From JAENWD01 sp963796915 (GTDB taxonomy: Bacteria; Acidobacteriota; Vicinamibacteria; Vicinamibacterales; JAENWD01), in contig CAWCNI010000003.1 in assembly GCA_963796915.1 (NCBI GenBank), positions 62,001 to 126,000 of the forward strand: a stretch of DNA of 64,000 bases, in the 5' to 3' direction. The translations under genes and the position numbers were made by a program. Under the pieces are notes generated by a model. It had not been told where the DNA came from. It did no database searches and saw nothing but the letters and a program-made list of their open reading frames with translations. Positions 36,307 to 43,842 of this stretch are shown here, one piece after another. Every line of letters starts with the position of its first letter. Within the stretch, counting starts at the first letter, position 1.

Positions 36307-37407
36307 TCAGTACTCCCCGAAACGCGCCGGCAAAAAGACTGCCGGCGCCACATCCTCTCGACGGCCTTCGATGGCGTCCGCCACGAGGCGCGCGGTGACC
36401 GGGGCCAGCAGCGCGCCGTTGCGATAGTGCCCCGTGGCGTAGACGAGACCTTCGATGCGGGACGACGGGCCGATGATCGGCCGATCGTCCGGCGTCGCCG
36501 GCCGCAGGCCGACACGAACCGCATGGAACGCGGCGCCTGCGAGCGCGGGCACGACGCCGGGCGCCGCGGCCAGCAATCGCGCCACGCCGTCGACGGTGGC
36601 GCGTTCGTCGAAGCCGGCCTCCTCCACGGTGGCGCCGACCAGCACCGTGCCCTCGTCCCACGGCACCAGGTAGCAGCCCGGTCCCCAGATCGCCGGACCG
36701 CGGAGCGGCGAGGGCAGATGAAGCGCGAGCAACTGTCCGCGTACCGGCCGAACCGGAAGCGGCGGCCCGCCAGCCAGCTCGATGCGCCCTGCCCAGCAAC
36801 CCGCCGCCAGCACGACGTGCGGCGCGTCGATCGGTCCATCGGAAGTCTCGACGCGTACGGTGCCGTGCCCGGGGCTGATCCGCACGGCGGTACGCAGCAG
36901 CAATCGCGCTCGCCGTTGCTCCGCCGCCTGCCACAACGCCTCGACGAGATCCGAGACACTCACGCAGCCGTGTTCGCCCACTTCGAGCGCACCATGAACG
37001 CTGGCCGCAAGTGCCGGCACGGCGATTCGGGCATCGTCGCCGTCGAGCAGCCGATGCGCGATGCGCTCGTGCGTCAGCGCGGCCGCTGCATCGCGAAGTC
37101 CTCCGGCGCCGGCCTCGTCCATCGCCACTTCCAGCGACCCGCGGCGCACGTAGTTGATCGCCAGCCCCTCCTCGCGGAGGCGGGCGACGACGGCGTCGTA
37201 CATCGCGAGGCTGCGCGCGCCGAGCGCCTGCATGGCCGGATCGTGCCGGCCTTCAGTGTAGGGAGCGAGCATCCCCGCTGACGCCTGACTGGCCCCGAGG
37301 CCGACACCACGCGGGTCGACGACGGCGACATCCGCGCCGCGCCGCGCGAGCTCGTCGGCCGCGGCGCAGCCGATGATGCCGCCACCGAGGATGAGAACGT
37401 CGGCCAC
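36307..37407 (-). CDS. thiO: Glycine oxidase ThiO
   Basis: 366 residues from the GTG at 37407. The FAD-binding start is ADVLILGGGIIGCAAADELA, with a second FAD-contact region LVYATGHYRNGALLAP near the C-terminus. ASAGMLAPYTEG is characteristic of ThiO. It oxidises glycine to iminoglycine for thiazole synthesis in thiamine production. No other thi genes are in the window, so a paralogous D-amino acid oxidase is the alternative. An in-frame extension upstream lacks homology and is rejected. Confidence 0.87.
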   Translation of the reverse strand: MADVLILGGGIIGCAAADELARRGADVAVVDPRGVGLGASQASAGMLAPYTEGRHDPAMQALGARSLAMYDAVVARLREEGLAINYVRRGSLEVAMDEAGAGGLRDAAAALTHERIAHRLLDGDDARIAVPALAASVHGALEVGEHGCVSVSDLVEALWQAAEQRRARLLLRTAVRISPGHGTVRVETSDGPIDAPHVVLAAGCWAGRIELAGGPPLPVRPVRGQLLALHLPSPLRGPAIWGPGCYLVPWDEGTVLVGATVEEAGFDERATVDGVARLLAAAPGVVPALAGAAFHAVRVGLRPATPDDRPIIGPSSRIEGLVYATGHYRNGALLAPVTARLVADAIEGRREDVAPAVFLPARFGEY

Positions 37408-37417
37408 GAGGAAACGA

Positions 37418-37948
37418 TCAGGGCCGCGTCGGCGCCTGACTCGGTCGGGAAGGCGACGGGGGCGGAAGGGAACCGTCGTTGAGCGGATGAAAGTGCGTGT
37501 TGATGAATCGCCCGACGCCGCCGTCGCTCTGCAACGTCGGCTTCGGCGCGGTGTGGTGTCCGGCGTGGCGCGGCACGGCCACGAACCACGGCACCACCAC
37601 CACCTGTGGCGCCGGCACGAAGTCCGGTTGAACGCTGGCGAGAGACTGCGCGTCGACCTCCGCCGGCACGATTGCGTCAGCCTCTGCCGGCTCGCTGGCG
37701 CCACGCCGGATGGCTGCGGCAATCACCCGCTGGCCGAGGCCGGCGTCGCTCAACACGACGGCGAAGTCCGGATCGATCCGTCCCTGCACGCCGGTGGTGT
37801 CCACCAGCGCCAGAAGGACCTCGTCCCCCAGCCCGGATTGCTTCAACCTGAGGAGGTCTTCGGGCGTGACTGCGCCTGCGCTCCGGGCGGTGGCAGCGAG
37901 CCCGAGCAGCGCGAACACGACGACACCGAACCTGCGAAATACCCGCAT
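37418..37948 (-). CDS. Exported hypothetical protein
   Basis: 176 residues from an ATG with GGGAGG six bases upstream. A clear signal peptide spans about residues 1-27 (FGVVVFALLGLAATARSAGA). The mature part starts VTPEDLLRLKQSGLGDEVLL, resembling a short helical domain seen in other exported acidobacterial proteins of unknown role, and ends in a Pro/Ser-rich tail. I do not recognise a named family. Confidence 0.68.
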   Translation of the reverse strand: MRVFRRFGVVVFALLGLAATARSAGAVTPEDLLRLKQSGLGDEVLLALVDTTGVQGRIDPDFAVVLSDAGLGQRVIAAAIRRGASEPAEADAIVPAEVDAQSLASVQPDFVPAPQVVVVPWFVAVPRHAGHHTAPKPTLQSDGGVGRFINTHFHPLNDGSLPPPSPSRPSQAPTRP

Positions 37949-38139
37949 CGCTGACCTCCCATTCTGGCCGCCGCTGTCGGTCTTTTGCAACCAATGCGCC
38001 ACACCGGTTTTCAACCGGCGTAAGCCAGAAATTGGTGCCAGCTCAGGACATACGACCTGAGGACAGGACAGGAATCGTCCGCCCGGCCCCGGCGGAGGAC
38101 GTCGAACGGGCGTATGGCGCCGCGAACCGGGACCGATGC

Positions 38140-38145
38140 TAAGGT
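38140..38145 (+). promoter_or_regulatory. -10 element of the glycine-zipper protein gene
   Basis: ATGCTAAGGT (38136-38145) forms an extended -10 box; transcription would begin near 38152 and the ATG is at 38185, preceded by AAGGAG. Confidence 0.35.
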
Positions 38146-38184
38146 ACGGGGCTTGCTCAAGGGACTGACGGCAAGGAGTCATAG

Positions 38185-39258
38185 ATGCTCAGCAACAAGT
38201 TGGCATTTGGCCTGATGGGCCTGGTGGCCCTGATGGGAGCGGCCGGGGTCGGGGCGTTTGTCGCCACCCGCCGCGCAATGCCCACTCAGACAGTGACAGC
38301 GGCCGCGCCGGCCGCGATGGCGACGCCGGGCCCTGCGACGGCGGTGGACGCGACCGAGGCCACGCTGGACGACACCCCGTCGCCAGCGGCGGTTCCGGGC
38401 GGGACCGCGTCGGCAGGGACAGTGGCGCCAGTGGCAGTAACGCGTGAGGCGCCGGCAGCTGCGCCGGTGGCCGCGCGCAAGCCTGCGCCGGTGCCGGCAC
38501 CGGCGGTCGCGTCGTCACGATCGAAGGCGTCCCACCCGGCCAGCGTTCAGGCGCCGGCGACGCAGGACCCCCAGCACTCGACGCCGCCGGTTGAGTCGCC
38601 CGGGATTCACGCGCAGGCCCCGGTGCCGATGCCGGCCCCGGGCAGTGCCCGCCCGGCAGAGCCGGACCAGACCGCGGCAGATCGCACGGCAACGACCGAG
38701 CCGGTTCCGAGCGCGCCGGCGCCACCCCAGTTTCAGGAAGTGACCATCCCCGCGGAGTCGGTGATCGGGCTCCAGATCGAGACTGCCGTGTCGAGCGAGA
38801 CGGCCCGGATGGAGGATCGCGTGGTGGCGCGCGTCAGCCGCGACGTGCGGGCTGACGGTCGTGTGGCCATCCCCGCCGGATCGAAGGTGCTCGGATCGGT
38901 CAGCATGGTCGACCGTGGCGGCCACATGAAGGATCAGGCCCGGCTCGGCGTCCGCTTCCACACCGTCATCCTGGCCGACGGAACCGAGCTGCCGCTGCAG
39001 ACCGAGACCATCGTCCGCGAAGGCGAGTCGCCGGCCGGCGCCAGCGCCACCAAGGTGGGCGGTGCCGCGGTTGGCGGCGCGATCCTCGGCGCCATCCTCG
39101 GCGGCGGTAAGGGCGCCGCCATCGGCAGCGCCGTCGGCGCGGCGGGTGGAACGACGGCGGTGATGGCGGGCGGGCGCAAGGCGGCGCAAATCGCCGCCGG
39201 GTCGCCGGTCACAGTCAAGGTGCTGTCGCCGGTGACAGTCACTGTCGAGCGCGACTAG
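38185..39258 (+). CDS. Membrane-anchored TrbI-like/glycine-zipper protein
   Basis: 357 residues. The N-terminus has one hydrophobic helix (LMGLVALMGAAGVGAFVA) that anchors it. Residues ~35-185 are Ala/Pro-rich and disordered. The C-terminal domain starts TIPAESVIGLQIETAVSSE and continues VAIPAGSKVLGSV and FHTVILADGTELPLQTET, resembling the TrbI/VirB10 barrel. A glycine-zipper segment follows (GGAAVGGAILGAILGGGKGA). It probably sits in the periplasm attached to the inner membrane. No conjugation genes are present. Confidence 0.72.
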   Translation: MLSNKLAFGLMGLVALMGAAGVGAFVATRRAMPTQTVTAAAPAAMATPGPATAVDATEATLDDTPSPAAVPGGTASAGTVAPVAVTREAPAAAPVAARKPAPVPAPAVASSRSKASHPASVQAPATQDPQHSTPPVESPGIHAQAPVPMPAPGSARPAEPDQTAADRTATTEPVPSAPAPPQFQEVTIPAESVIGLQIETAVSSETARMEDRVVARVSRDVRADGRVAIPAGSKVLGSVSMVDRGGHMKDQARLGVRFHTVILADGTELPLQTETIVREGESPAGASATKVGGAAVGGAILGAILGGGKGAAIGSAVGAAGGTTAVMAGGRKAAQIAAGSPVTVKVLSPVTVTVERD

Positions 39259-39352
39259 CGAGGGTCCACAACTTCGATCGGCGGGCTCGGCCGTCGCGCG
39301 CGGTAAGCAGTAAGATGCGCGCGGAGGCTCCCGGGTTTTTCCGCGCTCGCCG

Positions 39353-40801
39353 ATGTCCACCGACAGCACGACACTGGGCGACATGGATCCGGAGACCTTC
39401 CGCCGTGAAGGCCACCGGATCGTCGACTGGCTCGCCGAGTACTTCGCCAACCCCCAGGCCTATCCCGTGCTCTCGCGCGCGCTGCCGGGTCAGGTCGCCG
39501 CGTCGCTTCCGTCAGCCGCTCCCGAACAGGGCGAGTCGTTCGCTGACATCTTCAGCGACTTCGATCGCCTGATCGTCCCGGGGCTCACCCACTGGAATCA
39601 TCCCGGATTCTTTGCCTACTTCTCCATCAGCGCCAGCGGTCCCGGCGTGCTGGCCGAAATGCTGAGCGCGGGCCTGAACGTGCAGGCGATGCTCTGGCGC
39701 ACATCGCCTTCCGCGACGGAACTGGAAACCGTGGCGCTCGGCTGGCTGCGGCAGCTGATGGGGCTCCCCGACACATTCGAAGGCGTCATCTACGACACCG
39801 CCTCGATCACCACGCTGCACGCGTTGGCCGCTGCGCGTGAGGCGGTGGTTGAGGACGTCCGCGCGCGCGGACTGGCGGGCCGTGACGATTTGCCGGCACT
39901 GCGAATCTACTGCTCCGATCACACCCATTCGTCGATCGACAAGGCGGTGATCCTGCTCGGGCTCGGCCAGTCCAGTATCCGGCGGATTCCGTGCGACGAC
40001 CGCTACGCGATGCGCGCGGATCTGCTGGCGTCGGCGATTGCGGAAGACAAGGCCGCGGGCCGCCTTCCAGTCGCCGTCGTCGCGACGATCGGCACGACGT
40101 CGTCGACCGCCATCGATCCGCTCGCGGCGATCGCCGCGATCTGCGGACGGGAGCACGTCTGGCTCCACGTCGACGCGGCCTACGCGGGCGTCACGGCCAT
40201 CGTCCCGGAATGGCGCGCGCACTTCGAGGGCATGGCGCTGGCCGATTCGCTGGTCGTCAACCCGCACAAGTGGCTCTTCACGCCGTTCGACCTGAGCGTC
40301 CTCTACTGCCGGCGGATGGACCTGCTCCGTCAGGCCTTCTCGCTCGTGCCCGACTACCTCAAGACTGTCGAGGCCGGCGCCGTGAAGAACCTCATGGACA
40401 CCGGCATTCAGCTTGGCCGCCGCTTCCGTGCGTTGAAGCTGTGGATGGTGATGCGCTACTTCGGCGGCGACGGCATCCGCGCGCGTCTGCGCGAGCACGG
40501 GCGCCTCGCGCGGCAGTTTGCCGGCTGGGTCGACGCGGAGCCATCGTGGGAGCGGATGGCGCCGGTGCCCTTCAGCGTGGTCTGCTTCCGGCACCGGCCC
40601 CCGGCTGTCGAATCCGAGGCGGACCTGGAGCGGCTGAACGCCACGATCATGGACCGCGTCAACCAGTCCGGCGAGGTGTTCCTGTCGCACACGAAGCTGG
40701 AAGGCCGATACGTGCTCCGGCTTGCAATCGGCAACATCAGGACGACGGAGGCGCACGTGGCCCGGGCCTGGCAGCTCCTGCGGGAGGCAGCGATCGCGTA
40801 G
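39353..40801 (+). CDS. Pyridoxal-dependent aromatic amino acid decarboxylase
   Basis: 482 residues. The PLP Lys is in VVNPHKWLFTPFDLS and the cofactor Asp in VWLHVDAAYAG. The N-terminal LTHWNHPGFFAYFSISASGP and LNVQAMLWRTSPSATELE are characteristic of the group II DDC/TDC family (L-DOPA, tyrosine, tryptophan decarboxylases). It removes CO2 from an aromatic amino acid to give an amine. The gene stands alone. TAAGAT at about 39309 may be its -10, with a 32-base leader. Confidence 0.92.
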   Translation: MSTDSTTLGDMDPETFRREGHRIVDWLAEYFANPQAYPVLSRALPGQVAASLPSAAPEQGESFADIFSDFDRLIVPGLTHWNHPGFFAYFSISASGPGVLAEMLSAGLNVQAMLWRTSPSATELETVALGWLRQLMGLPDTFEGVIYDTASITTLHALAAAREAVVEDVRARGLAGRDDLPALRIYCSDHTHSSIDKAVILLGLGQSSIRRIPCDDRYAMRADLLASAIAEDKAAGRLPVAVVATIGTTSSTAIDPLAAIAAICGREHVWLHVDAAYAGVTAIVPEWRAHFEGMALADSLVVNPHKWLFTPFDLSVLYCRRMDLLRQAFSLVPDYLKTVEAGAVKNLMDTGIQLGRRFRALKLWMVMRYFGGDGIRARLREHGRLARQFAGWVDAEPSWERMAPVPFSVVCFRHRPPAVESEADLERLNATIMDRVNQSGEVFLSHTKLEGRYVLRLAIGNIRTTEAHVARAWQLLREAAIA

Positions 40802-40877
40802 TTTCGGCCCGACCCCGCCCGGGGGTTGGCGAGTTGCCAGGGACGCGCCGATAAAGCTGCTCAGTGGCCGCCGTGGC

Positions 40878-40939
40878 CGTTCGTCATGGGCCTGTCGAAG
40901 GACTCTGACCGTTCGTCCTGAGCCTGTCGAAGGACGAAC
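40878..40939. repeat. Dispersed palindromic repeat (two partial copies)
   Basis: GTTCGTCCT (40911-40919) and AGGACGAAC (40931-40939) form a perfect 9-bp hairpin with loop GAGCCTGTCGA. An imperfect copy precedes it at 40878-40910, sharing GTTCGTC and GCCTGTCGAAGGAC. Palindromes with this core are common intergenic repeats in several proteobacterial and acidobacterial genomes. It lies in the 168-base gap before the outer-membrane protein gene, which otherwise shows nothing else. Confidence 0.75.
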
Positions 40940-40969
40940 CGACTACACCCGGTGAGGAGAGATGACGAG

Positions 40970-41518
40970 ATGAAAAGCCCGTTGCCCATGCTGCTGATTC
41001 TGGGCGTGTTCGCGGCCACGCCGGCCACAGCCCGCGCCGACGGGTTCCTGGCGCCTGCCGTGGGGGTCAATTTCAGCGGCGACACGACAAAGAACAGCAC
41101 CACCTTCGGCGGCAGCCTGGGTTACCTCGGAAAGACCGGCGGCTTCGAGGTGGACTTCGGCTACACGCCCGACTTCTTCGGCAGCGACACTGCCGACGTC
41201 AACGGCAAGGTCGGCACGCTGATGGGCAACTTCCTGGTGGGAGGACGCCGCCACGGCGCGTCGCCGTACCTGGCACTTGGCGTCGGCCTGATCCGCACGA
41301 ACATCGACGGGCCCACGGCGGTCCTCGACATTCGCGAGACGAAGAACAACTGGGGCGGCAACGTCGGCGGCGGCATCTTCATCGGCAGCGGGCCGATCAC
41401 GTTCCGCGGTGACGTGCGCTACTTCAAGGCGTTCGACACGTCCACGCTCATCCCGCAGCTCGAGAACGAAAAGCTCGGGTTCTGGCGCGCCACTGTCGGC
41501 ATCGGCTTCATGTGGTAG
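40970..41518 (+). CDS. Outer-membrane beta-barrel protein
   Basis: 182 residues from the ATG at 40970; a GGAGAG site lies upstream. The signal peptide covers about 1-24 and ends with ARA. The mature sequence alternates polar and hydrophobic residues in short strands rich in Gly and aromatic residues (GFEVDFGYTPDFFG, GRRHGASPYLALGVGLI, TFRGDVRYFKAF), and ends in the aromatic GFMW, a terminal sorting signal for outer-membrane insertion. Related to small OmpA/OmpW-like barrels; ligand unknown. Confidence 0.82.
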   Translation: MKSPLPMLLILGVFAATPATARADGFLAPAVGVNFSGDTTKNSTTFGGSLGYLGKTGGFEVDFGYTPDFFGSDTADVNGKVGTLMGNFLVGGRRHGASPYLALGVGLIRTNIDGPTAVLDIRETKNNWGGNVGGGIFIGSGPITFRGDVRYFKAFDTSTLIPQLENEKLGFWRATVGIGFMW

Positions 41519-41948
41519 CGGTTTCCCGCCAGCGTTCCACCCAGCCGGCGGGAGTCTTCTCGAACGCGACGGCGCCGTGCTGCGGGAAGACCGCGCTCTG
41601 GCCGGCGATGATCTGCAGCAGGCCGGGCAGCAGCGGGTAGTGGCTGACGACCATCAGGTCGTCAGTCTCCTCGGCGAGCAGATCGGCAAGCCACTCGGGG
41701 TCGTCGTCTGGCTGCAGGCCGCGCGCTGCTGTCAACGCTGCCGCGGGGTTCACCGCGCGCCAGTAGATCTCGGCGGTCTCGCGGGCGCGCAGCTTGCCGC
41801 TGTGCCAGATCGCCACCGGACGCGCCCCGCGCGCGGACACCCGCGCCGAGACGTCAGTGGCCTGCTCCCGCCCGTGAATCGACAGGGGCCGGGTCGCATC
41901 GACCGCCGCGACAACGGCGTCCGCGTGATGCACCAGATAGAGCGTCAT
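41508..41948 (-). CDS. sixA: SixA-type phosphohistidine phosphatase
   Basis: 146 residues. MTLYLVHHADAV aligns with the catalytic LYLVRHGEA of SixA, but the Arg of RHG is His here (H7-H8-A). The later parts are conserved: WHSGKLRARETAEI, and the second His in MVVSHYPLLPGL. SixA removes phosphate from phospho-His in phosphotransfer proteins. The missing Arg could lower activity. The ATG overlaps the rmuC stop region by four bases (41945-41948), so the two may be co-translated. Confidence 0.82.
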   Translation of the reverse strand: MTLYLVHHADAVVAAVDATRPLSIHGREQATDVSARVSARGARPVAIWHSGKLRARETAEIYWRAVNPAAALTAARGLQPDDDPEWLADLLAEETDDLMVVSHYPLLPGLLQIIAGQSAVFPQHGAVAFEKTPAGWVERWRETATT

Positions 41949-43270
41949 GAGCGCCGTTCGTCCGGCGTCCGCCGGCGTGAGATCTCGTCGGCTTCCTCAT
42001 CGAAGAGGCCACGGATCTCCGGGATCTGGAGCTCGCGGGTGGTCCGCTCCATGGGCTGAATCTCCTGGATGTCCTCGCCGTGCGCCGCGCCCAGCTCACG
42101 GAAGCGCCGCGCCGTGACGAGCACGCGCGATTCGAGAGACGCCACCGATCGGTTGTAGGCGTCCACCGCCTTGTCGAGTCCCCGCTTGACGTCGTCATAG
42201 TGCGTCGCGAGCACCAGCAGGCGGTCGTACAGCTGACGCCCGAGGTCGCTGATCTCCGCCGCGTTGTTCTGGATGCGTTCCTGCCGCCAGCCGAACGCCA
42301 CGGCCTTCAGGAGTGCAATCAGGGTGGTCGGGCTCGCCAGGATCACCCGGTTGTTGATGCCCTGTTCGATGAGGAGCGGATCGTGGGACAGGGCGGCGCT
42401 GAAAAACGCCTCTCCCGGGAGGAACATCACCACGAACTCCGGCGTGTCGTTGAACTGACTCCAGTAGGCCTTGCTCCCGAGCTTGACGAGGTGATCGCGA
42501 ACCTGGCGCGCATGATCCGCAAGTCTCGCCCCGCGCGTCTCGTCGTCACTCGCCTCGATGGCGTCGAAGTACGCCGCCAGCGGCGCCTTGGCGTCAACGA
42601 TGACGCGTTTGCCGCCGGGGAGCCGGACCATGAGATCGGGACGCATGCGGCCGTCGTCGGTCACGATCGTCTGCTGCTCGGCGAAGTCGGAGTGCTCGAT
42701 CATCCCGGCGAGCTCGACGACCTGGCGCAGCTGCACTTCGCCCCAGTGCCCGCGCACATGCGGCTGACGAAGCGCCTTCACGAGCTTCCCGGTCTCGCCC
42801 TGGAGCGAGGACAGCCCAACCCCCAGCAGCCGCAGGTGCTCGCCGAGGGCAGCGGATGACGAGAGGCGGTCGCGCTCGGACTCGCCCAGCTTCGAGTCCA
42901 CGGCCTTGAGCGTCTCGGCGATCGGGCGAACCAGTTCGCCAATCGATTGCTGCCGCAGCTGGAGGTCGCCCCGAGCCTGTTCCTGGAGTTTCTCGAGCGA
43001 GGCCGTCGCCATGCTGACCATGGACTGGCTGTTGGCCTGCAGCGCTTCAGAGGCGAGGGCGCGGAAGGTCTCGCGCAGCGTTTGTTCGGCGTGGTCGAGC
43101 AGCGTCTGCCGATCGACGAGCGTCTCGAGCCGGGCTTCGGCTGCCGCCTGCCGCGCGAGCGCGCCGGCGGTTGCTTCAGCGATGGCCCGCGCCGCCTGCT
43201 GGCGGGCGAGGAACCAGGCGAGCGCGCCGCCGGCGAAAAACGCCGCCAGGATTTCCAGCAGGAGCGTCAT
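41945..43270 (-). CDS. rmuC: DNA recombination protein RmuC
   Basis: 441 residues. A hydrophobic N-terminal helix (LLLEILAAFFAGGALAWFLA) is followed by a long coiled coil (about 30-150) and the RmuC nuclease-like domain with GKLVKALRQPHVRGHWGE, MRPDLMVRLPGGKRVIVDAK and VVMFLPGEAFFSAAL. RmuC limits inversions at short inverted repeats; its DNA-processing role is inferred from its relation to restriction endonuclease folds. Confidence 0.93.
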   Translation of the reverse strand: MTLLLEILAAFFAGGALAWFLARQQAARAIAEATAGALARQAAAEARLETLVDRQTLLDHAEQTLRETFRALASEALQANSQSMVSMATASLEKLQEQARGDLQLRQQSIGELVRPIAETLKAVDSKLGESERDRLSSSAALGEHLRLLGVGLSSLQGETGKLVKALRQPHVRGHWGEVQLRQVVELAGMIEHSDFAEQQTIVTDDGRMRPDLMVRLPGGKRVIVDAKAPLAAYFDAIEASDDETRGARLADHARQVRDHLVKLGSKAYWSQFNDTPEFVVMFLPGEAFFSAALSHDPLLIEQGINNRVILASPTTLIALLKAVAFGWRQERIQNNAAEISDLGRQLYDRLLVLATHYDDVKRGLDKAVDAYNRSVASLESRVLVTARRFRELGAAHGEDIQEIQPMERTTRELQIPEIRGLFDEEADEISRRRTPDERRS

Positions 43271-43406
43271 CAGTTGAATTGTACGCCTCCGCGACGGGCC
43301 GCGATGGCAGCGAACGGAATGAGGGCCGGACGCCCGGGAGCGACGAGCGGGAATAGGTGGGGGCGCAGCGAAGCCGCGCCCCGGTCGGTTGCGATTCGGA
43401 ACGCTG

Positions 43407-43763
43407 CTACATCGCGGGCTTGAGCGAGCTGACGTCGATGGTCTTCTGACCGTCCTTGACCGTCACATCGCCAGTCGCCTCGACGTTTTTCGCGACGAAA
43501 TCGAGCAGCTTCTTGTTGTTCTCGGCGGTGTAGTCGCCCGTGATGGTGTAGACGCCGTCGGCCGTCAGAATGCCCATCGCGGCGCCGCGCTTGGCGCAGC
43601 TGAGCGCGCAGTCGGCGTGGCTCGCGCCGGTGTTCTCGGCCTTCTTCGTGTGACACATCACGTCGATCACTTCGCCCTTCACCGTCTTGGACTCGGCTCG
43701 AAGGGAGACGCCGAGGGTGGCCATCAGGCCGACGGCAAGGAGCGATGCAAGTACCTTACGCAT
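43407..43763 (-). CDS. Small exported Cys-containing protein
   Basis: 118 residues from the ATG at 43763, eight bases after GGAGG; two earlier in-frame ATGs sit too close to that site. A signal peptide spans about 1-24 (VLASLLAVGLMATLGVSLRA). The mature domain has VIDVMCHTKKAEN and HADCALSCAKRGAAMGILT: three Cys and a His in a fixed pattern I have seen in small exported proteins of unknown function. Metal or thiol chemistry is plausible. It is followed by a beta-rich VYTITGDYTAEN segment. Confidence 0.72.
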   Translation of the reverse strand: MRKVLASLLAVGLMATLGVSLRAESKTVKGEVIDVMCHTKKAENTGASHADCALSCAKRGAAMGILTADGVYTITGDYTAENNKKLLDFVAKNVEATGDVTVKDGQKTIDVSSLKPAM

Positions 43764-43842
43764 AATCATGTCCTCCAACGCACGGGGGAGAGCGAGGCGT
43801 GATTATACTCTTCCACCGCTTCCGCGAAAGGGAGCCTCGTTC

